Translations under genes and position numbers: made by a program
Part shown: piece by piece, positions 1-8,357 of the stretch
Layout: each line of letters begins with the position of its first letter
Position numbering within the stretch: position 1 is the stretch's first letter
The notes under the pieces: model-generated
Databases searched by the model: none
The model's input: the letters and a program-made list of their open reading frames with translations, nothing else
Told to the model about the DNA's origin: nothing
Assembly (NCBI GenBank): GCA_036939755.1
Contig: JALLAZ010000107.1
Location: 1 to 36,474 of the forward strand
Reading direction: 5' to 3'
DNA length: 36,474 bases
DNA from: Stephanodiscus triporus
Lineage: Eukaryota > Bacillariophyta > Thalassiosirophyceae > Thalassiosirales > Thalassiosiraceae

Positions 1-722
1 TGGCCATGGCTTTTCGTCTTGATCATGTATTGCTCTTGCTCATGACCTTGCTCTTTCTCCTGTAGTCTTGTTGGCTTGTTTGATATTGTTGGCAATTATG
101 GGGCTTACTGGGGCATACTGCTTCGTAGCTGATCTTGATCACCGATTTTGATCTTGATCAGGTATCTAGTGGTCTTGGCTTATCTCACGAACAATACCCC
201 CTCTATTGCTGCTATCCAGCAAACTGATACTCTTCCTAGTTCTTGATCACAAAATGATCTTGGTCTCATAGAGTCCTGATCTTGTCAATGCCACGATCTG
301 ATACTCCTAGTCCCGATCTTGGCAATGCCACGATCTTATTCCTAGTCCTGATCTCAGCATTTGACAAGGCACGGAGGTGTTTACAATACAGGCCTCTACA
401 AAAAAAGCTAACAAAAGTTATTATCCCTGATTCCGCGAGAATACCCCGATTTCGAGGTATAACTCTGTTTCCGAGATAATAACTCCAAGGGGGGTCGTCC
501 GTTATCATCCTGGTAGTGACAGCATGTCCCCTCTGATTGTGCTGATCTACCAAACGAATACTTTTAATGCGAATGGAGGTACAGATTGCCATTTCGATGT
601 GTAGGCGGCGCTCTGGAGTTAGATGTGTGGAGTGCGCGGATATTTACCAAACTAGAGCTTAACGTTAGGATTATCTCGTTTCTAGTTAACTTTAACACTA
701 TTATCACATAAGGGGACCTCTT
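1..722. other. Gene-poor left edge with GATCTTG-rich sequence
   Basis: No convincing coding region is visible. The first 350 bases are built from many variants of TCTTGATC/GATCTTG, which reads as decayed simple or satellite-like sequence. The short open frames here use these repeats and show no domain. The stretch ends just before the stop codon of the minus-strand protease gene and probably includes its 3' untranslated region. Confidence 0.5.
278..349. repeat. Two-copy tandem repeat (about 36 bp)
   Basis: Positions 278-314 and 315-349 are near-identical consecutive units. Each begins GATCTTG, continues with CAATGCCACGATCT and ends with CTAGTCC. They differ by a few substitutions and a two-base length change. 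Confidence 0.7.
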
Positions 723-3700
723 TCAATCCAAGTGACGTCGTAACCGCAGCATTTGTGCTCCAACTTTCCTCTCATCGAAGGAATCCAGGAAAAGCGGTGA
801 AGCAAACTCAGATGATGATTCAGTGGCATGTAATGACACCAAACTCTGAGAAGTGTGTGTAGCAGATGTTGCAGAACTTCTCATGTCTTCGTCGTTCTCA
901 TTGTGTGTTATCACGTCTTCCACAATTCGTGCGCCCACAACAGAAAGAACCCTCCCTCCATCCGGCAAGGGGGGAAGATCCGAACGATTCACGAGCACTT
1001 CCTCATCGCTTGGCGATGAAAGATTGACAACAGTTGGAGTAGCAGCAAACGGAGGAGAGCCACCGGTTACCCCTTCAGTGCGCATCTGAACTAAAAGTGT
1101 CGCAACCATTTTGTCTTTCTGGGGATTACGACTGCCACCACGTGGTCTACCATGAGATGGGGGCGAGTCCGTATCGTTGTTATCATTCCCAGCGTCGCTG
1201 AGTGATGCGCGACTGGCGCTACTCAACATACCCGACAGCGAGCCAACGGAAGACTTCACTTTTGACAGGGACTTCACGACAAGGAAACGTCGCTTGTAGC
1301 ACTTGACCAACTCCGACCATACAATGAATGAAAATATGGCACACATCACGAACGAGGCAAGGAGGCCTACCACCTCGTCGGTACTCAGCTGGGCGAACAT
1401 GCGAGACACCTTATCATCGAATTGTCGCGGGTCGTTACGCAACACGGTCATGTTCTCCACGTAGTACTCTGGAAGAAGCTCAAAATTTATCCGCTCAACG
1501 ACTTGGGGGGTTTCGCTCACTCCAACAAAATGCGGGAGCCCTTCCGAGGAGCATGGGTCGAAGCGCGGGTATGTATGGTAGCTGGTGAAGGACGAATTCT
1601 TCGACGCAACCGCGCACATGCACTGTCCCGATTCATAATCGCATATGCCACCTTCTCGGAAGCAGTCTTGGGGGCAGAAGAATGTGGGGCACATGCGAGA
1701 CGGATCGGGGCAAACGATGTAATCGTTTGGATTCCACCATACGGAAATTATTTGGCCCGCGTACGAACATGGTTTCCAATACCCATCGACCTTAACCATG
1801 AGACTTTGCTCTTCTATGACACAGGCTATCGGGATGCAGAGCGCAGTCCTTTTTCTGTTGACCTTACCGATGACACAACGCGAGTTATCCTCTCCAAATA
1901 CCTCGAGATAACTGCTGACTAACATGAGCTCTTTGGAGTTCACGTCATCGCAGTGTCCATTAGCGAATCCCTCAAAGACAGGACAAAAGTCCAGCGTGGG
2001 ATCACTTCCACCATAAAAACGAGTGTGATTCAGCTCCTTGTCTCCTTCAAAATAGTTGAATTCTATCGGAAGGGCCGAGTCATACTCCACAAGGGAACAT
2101 ACAGCCTTCCGCGACGAGTCAAGACTACATCCATGAATCTCCATCGCTTCTTCCTCATTCTCCTCCTTTCCGTCCCACCCCCCTTCTTCTTTGTCCTCCT
2201 CTGGCGAGGATGATTCTTCGAGAAAGTTGTCACAAAAGAAAGGATTATTTCCCGCGGTCACATGTCCGTTTGAGGAAATGCACTGCTGATCGACAAAGTC
2301 ACACCCCGCGTTCCGTCCCCATATACTCGCCGGAGCGATACGATCCGCGTCGACCTTGTACCATCCCGTGTCGGCAAAGTAGGCCAGCGTCAATGAGGAA
2401 ATGTACAAGGAATAGGGCACATCATCCACGATGGCATTCATCAGATCAGTTCGAAATAGTCGCCTCGACCAGTGGTCGCCGATGCATTCCCCTGGAGACG
2501 TGGCAACCAACGAACGGGACTGCGGCGCCGTCGGTTCCACGACGACGACATCGTCGTGGAACATCTGTCCCTCTCCACTCTCGAGCTCGGCGCCCGAGAG
2601 CGTATGGCACCCGAACATATTCCGAGCCACCCGCACGACAGTTGGCGTTGTAATTGCTGCCACCCGCACGCCTCCCCGAACCGTGCGGAATTTCAAGACG
2701 TCGGAGGACGGGAGCGGCACGTCCGAGTAAACGCGGGGTGAGATTCCCGTACACTCCACGCTGCTGTATGGGACGTCGCCGTTTGCGTCGCGCGGCGTGA
2801 GCGGCTCTCCAGAGTCCGGATCGCGCACATTGGCGAGGCTCTGGGCGTTAAACCCAAGCACGTGCCCTATCTCGTGCATCACTGTCACCACGTTCCTCTC
2901 AATCTGATCCGGATCATGGAAGAAATCATGCACGTGCGGGGACGGTATGCACAGCGAGAGCATGCCGGCCACGGGACGGTCGTATTGATCTGTCGAGCAG
3001 TACGTCGCGGAGGCGAGGTAGGTTCCCGAACACGTGGGTCTCGATTCCACATACGGTTCCGTTTCCGATGGTGCGGAGCTGGGAGGATAGGATGGCGGAG
3101 AGGATGGCAGTTCGCTCAATGACGCCACCAATGTCGTAGACGACGTCAAGGTGTCATTCCCGTCCTCATCGATCCTCGGCGCGGATCGGCCGTACTCCGG
3201 ACCGGTAGCGCCCCTGTGCAAATGATACAAACTCGTCGACGTCGATGTCGATGCGGACGATATCGTGGATTCCACGACGTTCACATGGGATTCCGCGACT
3301 GCGCTCGTGAAAGAAACGCTAACGTAAATCACGGCGTCCGCATCTGCCAATCCCGACGTAACGTGCTCCGTCGGGACCCGCACCGACGGCATTCCCGAGT
3401 CCAACCCCGGACCGCAGGAAATGCCGTCGTACAGCTGCGATCGGTCCACCACGAGCTTCCCCCCCGGATGGACGGGCACGACGTGCAACGCCTGACTCCA
3501 CGCGAACAACGCCGGGTCGATGATCTCCTCCATGAGTATCTCTCGTTGAGTCGACGTCAGGTACATGGAACCCGATGTGACGTCGTCCGTCAGTATGGCG
3601 CGGAGGCGTATTGGTTGAAAGAGCGGCGACGAAGACGAAGTAGAATATGAAGACGACGATCCGTCATATTCTTCATTTGCTTCCCCTTGCGACAATGACT

Positions 3701-4295
3701 TCGAAGACGAATCGGTCCCTTCCAGACCATCGGCGTCATATTCATTCGCTTCGCCGTCGCCGTCACCATATCCATTTCCCCCTCCCGCGATCAGAGCGCC
3801 GCCGCCGCTTCCCCCACCCGCCTCATCGTTCTCGTATTCGATGCGATACTCGTCCATGAGGAGCGCCGCCTCGTCGTCCCTCGATAACGGTGGGGGAGAC
3901 AAAGAAGAAGATCGCAGGGATCTCCCCCCCCGGGCCCGGCGAGGACGGCCGACGTCGTCTCCTTCGTCGGCCTTCGCGATACGGCGTCGTCGTCGTCGTC
4001 GTCGGGACGAGCGGCTGGCGTCCCCGCCTACGACGCTGCCCCCATAATCTGGGTCGTCTTCCCCCTCCTCACCCCCCCCCCCCACCTCCTCCTCCTCCTC
4101 TGGAATATTTTTCGGTCCCGTGCGGCGGCGGAGGTGTCGTCCGAGGGGATGACCCGCGGGATAGGGGACGTCGCGTCTCGCGGACGACACACGATTCTGC
4201 GCCGGCGGGAGTAGTGGTAGTTGTCCTCGTCCTCCTTCCCTCCTCCCCGACCCGGCGGCCGGGGAGGCCAGGACGGCGGAGGCGGCGGCGGCCAT
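723..4295 (-). CDS. Leishmanolysin-like (M8) zinc metalloprotease, membrane-anchored
   Basis: Secreted or surface zinc endopeptidase. Residue numbers here count from the first codon of the maximal open frame at 4337, which is GTG; the first ATG is codon 15 (4295), chosen as start. An Ala-rich hydrophobic N-terminus suggests a signal sequence. Residues 30-240 are low complexity (acidic, Arg and Ser runs). The M8 core follows: HEIGHVLGF (zinc ligands His488 and His492, catalytic Glu489), the motif PVAGMLSLC just before it, a third ligand His622 in GDHWSR, and the Met-turn at Met633 in DLMNAI. A Cys-rich EGF-like stretch (about 888-908) precedes one membrane helix (about 988-1010) and a roughly 190-residue Ser-rich cytoplasmic tail. 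All catalytic elements are intact. An upstream exon supplying a better signal peptide is possible, because the frame stays open and hydrophobic above the first ATG. Divergent from the peroxiredoxin gene. Confidence 0.85.
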   Translation of the reverse strand: MAAAASAVLASPAAGSGRREGGRGQLPLLPPAQNRVSSARRDVPYPAGHPLGRHLRRRTGPKNIPEEEEEVGGGGEEGEDDPDYGGSVVGGDASRSSRRRRRRRRIAKADEGDDVGRPRRARGGRSLRSSSLSPPPLSRDDEAALLMDEYRIEYENDEAGGGSGGGALIAGGGNGYGDGDGEANEYDADGLEGTDSSSKSLSQGEANEEYDGSSSSYSTSSSSPLFQPIRLRAILTDDVTSGSMYLTSTQREILMEEIIDPALFAWSQALHVVPVHPGGKLVVDRSQLYDGISCGPGLDSGMPSVRVPTEHVTSGLADADAVIYVSVSFTSAVAESHVNVVESTISSASTSTSTSLYHLHRGATGPEYGRSAPRIDEDGNDTLTSSTTLVASLSELPSSPPSYPPSSAPSETEPYVESRPTCSGTYLASATYCSTDQYDRPVAGMLSLCIPSPHVHDFFHDPDQIERNVVTVMHEIGHVLGFNAQSLANVRDPDSGEPLTPRDANGDVPYSSVECTGISPRVYSDVPLPSSDVLKFRTVRGGVRVAAITTPTVVRVARNMFGCHTLSGAELESGEGQMFHDDVVVVEPTAPQSRSLVATSPGECIGDHWSRRLFRTDLMNAIVDDVPYSLYISSLTLAYFADTGWYKVDADRIAPASIWGRNAGCDFVDQQCISSNGHVTAGNNPFFCDNFLEESSSPEEDKEEGGWDGKEENEEEAMEIHGCSLDSSRKAVCSLVEYDSALPIEFNYFEGDKELNHTRFYGGSDPTLDFCPVFEGFANGHCDDVNSKELMLVSSYLEVFGEDNSRCVIGKVNRKRTALCIPIACVIEEQSLMVKVDGYWKPCSYAGQIISVWWNPNDYIVCPDPSRMCPTFFCPQDCFREGGICDYESGQCMCAVASKNSSFTSYHTYPRFDPCSSEGLPHFVGVSETPQVVERINFELLPEYYVENMTVLRNDPRQFDDKVSRMFAQLSTDEVVGLLASFVMCAIFSFIVWSELVKCYKRRFLVVKSLSKVKSSVGSLSGMLSSASRASLSDAGNDNNDTDSPPSHGRPRGGSRNPQKDKMVATLLVQMRTEGVTGGSPPFAATPTVVNLSSPSDEEVLVNRSDLPPLPDGGRVLSVVGARIVEDVITHNENDEDMRSSATSATHTSQSLVSLHATESSSEFASPLFLDSFDERKVGAQMLRLRRHLD

Positions 4296-4611
4296 GGCGG
4301 CGGCGGAGGCCAATAATGACACGGAAAAAAATATCACAAAAAACGGTGAGAAAATTAAGTATCGTAATTAATTACTCTCCTCAAGAGTACGTATCGTACT
4401 TCCGAAACTAACTTATTCCCATGTGGATCATTACATTTTTAGTTTTTACACTGGTCGGGCCCCTCTACTCTGTCTCCCCCCGCCCGTCCTCCTCCTCCTC
4501 CATCCCTTCCCTCGTCGTCCTCCGCCCACCTCCTCCTGTCGTCCCTCCTCCGCGACAGTCGCGCCGAGCTGGAAGACGCCGACCCCTCACTCTCCCCCCT
4601 CGCCAGTCGTC

Positions 4612-5199
4612 ATGACGATGTCCCCCGCCCCTCCTCCCGCCATCCCCCCCACCGGCATCGCCGTGGATCTCCTCACGAGGGCCTTCCACAACACGTGCGG
4701 ACGCGACGGAGGTTTCGTGCCGAGCTCGACCGTCGACTTCGGCGACTTACTGAGGTCGCAATCCCTAGCGATACTCGTGGGCGTGCCTGGCGCATTCACG
4801 CCCACGTGCAGCCAAAATCATCTCCCGGGATACGTCAATCGGATGTCCGATTTGTTGTCATTTGGCGTCGAGGCGGTGTTCTTCATGTCGACGAACGACG
4901 CCTTCGTCATGCAGGCGTGGGGCGACGCCACGCCCGGATGTTGGGATAGCGCGAAGGTGCGGCTGATCGCGGACGGGAACGGGGAGGCGACCGACGCGAT
5001 GGGGATGACGTTCGACTGCGCCGAGTGGATGATGGGATCGAGGAGGTGCAAGAGATTCGCGGCGATCGTGCGGAATGGTAAGTTCGACGTCGTAAACGTC
5101 GACGAGGACGACCTCGAGAATACGAGCGTCGAGGCCATCCTCGAGCTGCTTCGAAAAGGAGGGGATCGGTCGAGTGAGGGAGAGGGGGGGTCGAAATGA
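4612..5199 (+). CDS. Type II / PRDX5-like peroxiredoxin
   Basis: Thiol peroxidase of the AhpC/TSA superfamily, 195 residues from the ATG at 4612; the frame is open back to a GTG at 4423. The signature GVPGAFTPTCS carries the peroxidatic Cys (residue 66 of the short form). Other type II hallmarks follow in order: HLPGYV, STNDAFVMQAW, LIADGNGEATDAMG and RRCKRFAAIV. Length fits the family (about 160-190 residues). In plant type II enzymes a resolving Cys lies just before the ND-FVM motif; here that position reads VFFMSTND, with no Cys. Three later Cys (in PGCWD, FDCAEW and RRCKR) could substitute. A signal-like peptide starting at ATG 4421 (MWIITFLVFTLVG) lies in another frame and would need an unseen intron or an indel to join, so the short cytosolic form is preferred. 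Confidence 0.85.
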   Translation: MTMSPAPPPAIPPTGIAVDLLTRAFHNTCGRDGGFVPSSTVDFGDLLRSQSLAILVGVPGAFTPTCSQNHLPGYVNRMSDLLSFGVEAVFFMSTNDAFVMQAWGDATPGCWDSAKVRLIADGNGEATDAMGMTFDCAEWMMGSRRCKRFAAIVRNGKFDVVNVDEDDLENTSVEAILELLRKGGDRSSEGEGGSK

Positions 5200-5412
5200 T
5201 ACTAATGATGGGATGAATTTAGCTTTAATTGAGGGATCTACTTCGTCGGTTTTTTTTACTCTGCTTGATAAGGGCCATGATATCGTGATAGTTCACGTAC
5301 CGAAGCGGTGGCAGGCAACGAAGCATGGAAGGCCATGTCGTAGCTGGTTTTTCGTTAGTCACGGCGTGAATTTCAAAGATCAGGAGGACGAGCCGGATAA
5401 TACAAAATGACA

Positions 5413-5700
5413 TCACGAGGAGTTAGATCTCCCTCGTTCACACCAATATGTCCCTAGGGATAGAAACATAGCATAAATACGATCTTGTTTTATCATCTTC
5501 TCCACTGGTGTGTTGATTGCTGCTTGGTGCTCTGTGCGGCAGTGTTGAGCTGTTTTGCAGCGTCCGCATAGCATCAGAAATCGACGACCTTTCGTTCGGT
5601 CGCAGTTGTAGCATTGACCCATACATGGCTGGTCTTCAAGGAAGAGCAACGCTTCGGGGGAAATCGTACCACTTTTAGCCAATCGCCTTATCAAAGCCAG
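5413..5700 (-). pseudogene. Degenerate MYND zinc-finger fragment
   Basis: The minus strand reads a MYND-like block with CYNCDRTKG, then LMLCGRCKTAQHC and EHQAAINTPVEK. The first five Cys of a MYND finger are recognisable, but later ligand positions are replaced: the usual ECQ is EHQ, and the final His and Cys are missing. There is no ATG before the finger. Just upstream another frame stays open at 5700-5830 (reading FWSTAVEIVARTGFDKAI) and runs into the finger region with a frame change, as expected of a broken gene or of unrecognised introns. MYND domains normally mediate protein-protein contacts. Best read as a relic. Confidence 0.45.
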
Positions 5701-5893
5701 TGCGAGCTACTATCTCAACGGCCGTCGACCAAAAGCTCGCCGGCATCCCGCTGAATGGCGAGCTCCCAAAATTCCTCACCCTATGTGGTACATAGCGTTT
5801 AGAATCGTAATATGGCGGAAATCTAAAACATCTTACATAGCAAAAGAAAGCAAAGCATCCTCACCAGACCTTCCTCAATCTTTGCTCCCTTCT

Positions 5894-7102
5894 CTATATT
5901 AATGACTGATGCATTTCCATATTGTCGCAATAAGGCTGAATCCTTGCATACATGATGTCATCCCCCGAACGATTCGTTTTCCATTCACAATCTATATACT
6001 GGGCAGAGAATTGAATGATGTCCTTGTAGTTGATAAAATTCAAAAACGCGTATCCTCTGTTATTCCAGTTCCAATCAGCCGGGGGCAAAAACAAGAAATC
6101 GTGATCAAGACATTGTAAAGACGACAAAGACACATGTCGAGGCTTGATTGTGATAGTAATCGGGACTGGAAATCCTTGGTAATTTATGGATATGATGCAA
6201 TTTATTTCTCTCTCGACCGTGCCTACATTTCTTTTCTCTGATTTGTCAGCTTTAGACCCAATGAGATGAACTGTAGGAAAGGAAGAAAGATAAACTACAA
6301 TAAGCACATGATCATTAATTTGAATAAATAGGAGGGAAACAAACTAAAAAATATTTGAAGTTGGTCACAATAATTACTTTGTATCCATTCAGGTAATTTC
6401 ATCACGATCTCATGATCATCTGCGCTCCCAGAGTTGCGACTGTCTTGTTTGTGGAAAGGGTGTGTGGTAGAGCTTGCAGCATTAAGTCCGTGTCCACATC
6501 TGTAAATAGATCTATCAGTACTGTTTGTGTTTGCTATATATCTATCTCATTCGTAGATATAGTCATACATAGAGTATGCAGAATCAACGCCGAAACTCGT
6601 CATTGGTGTAAAAGCCACTCGTGACAAAATATCTCCATGCTCACGCTTTCTCGTGCTGTCAGTCCCACCTCTGCTAGTTTTGTTCTCGATCGCAGAGTCA
6701 CATGTCATTGATGAGGGAACTTTTACTTTGCCAGTGGTAGGAGATCGCCACTATTCGTCGAACGAGGTTCTTCCATCCGATCGTATGCAACAGCCGTGGT
6801 GGCTGGATCTTCGGGGGCAATAGTTTCGTTTGTCACTGTTCGATATTTGATGCGACCGGCATCGATCCCAACTTCGATCCACGCTTGACATCCCAACATG
6901 AAAATCATAACGGTTACAAGGATGGTGAAAGCTCGGGCAACAGTAAAATAATACCCTCCACTTCCGAATCAATTGTCACGGGGCAGTTGGCTCCGAAGGT
7001 CAGATTTTGTTCTTGCACCTCCTCCACTTTCCTCATGTCTGCATACACAACTTTGTAAATCAGGCTCTTTGAACTGTCGATTTTGAACACGATAAGTACA
7101 TG
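5894..7102 (-). CDS. Mei2-like RRM protein, multi-exon (5' end unresolved)
   Basis: Five exons can be chained on the minus strand with every junction in phase: 7102-6955, 6883-6727, 6670-6569, 6499-6378 and 6270-5894. Several splice sites are good (acceptors TTCCTCAG, TTTACAG and CCTACAG; donor GTAATT). They encode about 301 residues. The last exon matches the C-terminal RRM of Mei2-type RNA-binding proteins: DHDFLFLPPADW, NNRGYAFLNF and MYARIQ correspond to the family's YDF-YLP-D, GYAF-N and YARIQ elements. The usual first beta-strand and helix are short. After MYARIQ the frame quickly stops, but the -1 frame continues with ALLRQYGNASVINIEKGAK to a good donor (GTGAGG at 5864-5859), resembling the family's C-terminal segment, so a one-base break is likely. 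At least one exon lies above 7102 (donor GTAAGT) but could not be phased. Expected role: RNA binding in development or meiosis. Confidence 0.55.
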
Positions 7103-7997
7103 CTGAGGAATCAAGCCAAGGTCATTTGGATTCAGTGATCAAAAATAAACTTACTGATGATCGAAGGTAACAGACTCCACCACTCCCTGCATAATATGTT
7201 CAAGTGTGAAGCTGTAATGAACACACAAAAAGGGAGAAAAAACATAGAGACAGTGTGTTGGAACGTTACCCAACGTACCTGCTTAATTGTTCGCGGCTCT
7301 CGCGTTTCGCCTTCGCGCCAGACGAGACCTGCGTCGTTGGCCACATCAAATTGGATGAAAAGAGGAAATAGAGAATATGATTGTTAATCCCAAGCTCCAG
7401 AAGAAACAAAAACAGTTCACAACAGATATCCTCATCACATCGGCGGATACGGCATTTGAATCGATCGGGCAGACTCATAGTGTGGATAGAGAGAAAACGG
7501 CACGCGACGAGAAAAAAAAAGGGAAATCTCTCCGCCATCCTCGCCTAGAGGCGTTGGCCCTCCTCCCCATCGTCGACATTGGCCATGTCCCGCCCTTATC
7601 CCTCCCCATGACGTCCTCATTCTTTGACCGAATACCGTCGGCGAAGGACCTATCTATCGGTAAACGACGAAAGACAAGCTCCCAAAACCTATGGGGGGGG
7701 GGGGGGACTCACATCCGATCGGGAACGGCAAATCCTCCGTCTGCTCGGCGGTACTAAGCTTCATTCCTTCCTTTCTCCTCGTATCGCTCTGGACGAGGGT
7801 TGTCTGCCCGATGAGGCTGCTCGGGCCCGTCCGTGGATGCGCTCGGTCGTGGAGAAGAGACTTGAGCGGCGTCTCTCTCTTTCTTTTGCTTTTTGGCTTT
7901 TTGTCAGCGGCGCTGTTGCGAGCAACCAATGACGGAACTGGTTTTAGGATTACAAATAAAATTATTTTGCGCGGATCTTGGACACACGACCGAATAC

Positions 7998-8008
7998 CGT
8001 ACGATACC
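7998..8008 (+). promoter_or_regulatory. CGTACGATACC element upstream of NB-ARC gene
   Basis: This 11-mer is identical to the one 29 bp upstream of the subtilase start (23391-23401) and related to elements at 4387-4399, 13664-13688 and 29081-29090. All lie in gene-start regions. Function is inferred only from recurrence. Confidence 0.3.
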
Positions 8009-8225
8009 ATCTACACCGAGTCGGGGGGGCACAATGACGGGACTCGGTCAAGCAAGCCACCGACCGACACACACACAAGAGCAGCATCATCCACATATCG
8101 AACGAAGAGATCCGAGAGGGAAGGAGACGGCGGTTCCGACTTCACGTCCCACCCCATAATCCAAAAATCGAAGGGGACTGGTTCCGGGTCGGATCGCACC
8201 ACGAGGCGGGTGGGCGGACCGCGAA

Positions 8226-8226
<1 letters not shown>

Positions 8227-8253
<27 letters not shown>
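8227..8253 (+). repeat. 27-base uninterrupted G run
   Basis: Twenty-seven consecutive G about 105 bases before the NB-ARC start codon. It could form G-quadruplex structure on the coding strand. Its true length is uncertain, because long homopolymers are hard to sequence. Confidence 0.9.
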
Positions 8254-8256
<3 letters not shown>

Positions 8257-8357
8257 GAGCCAAGTGGACCTTCCTTGCCCGGTCGGCAGCGCAAATTCGT
8301 CGACCGACCGCGCGAAGTGTGAAGTAGCGAAGAGCGGCGCGCCCATTTTCGGAAATC

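Larger units (their letters stand above)
7103..8357. other. Upstream region of the NB-ARC gene
   Basis: It probably contains one or two unresolved 5' exons of the minus-strand Mei2-like gene: splice-like CAG/GTACGT at about 7284 and GTAAGT near 7155. From about 7540 it is the promoter and 5' untranslated region of the plus-strand NB-ARC gene, with a 13-base G run near 7692, a CGTACGATACC element and a long G run. Open frames here are low complexity and not credible. Confidence 0.4.

Noticed and set aside
4421..4615. Signal-peptide-like frame MWIITFLVFTLVG upstream of the peroxiredoxin
   Set aside because: Different frame from the enzyme with no clear intron to join them; noted as a possible leader but not annotated.
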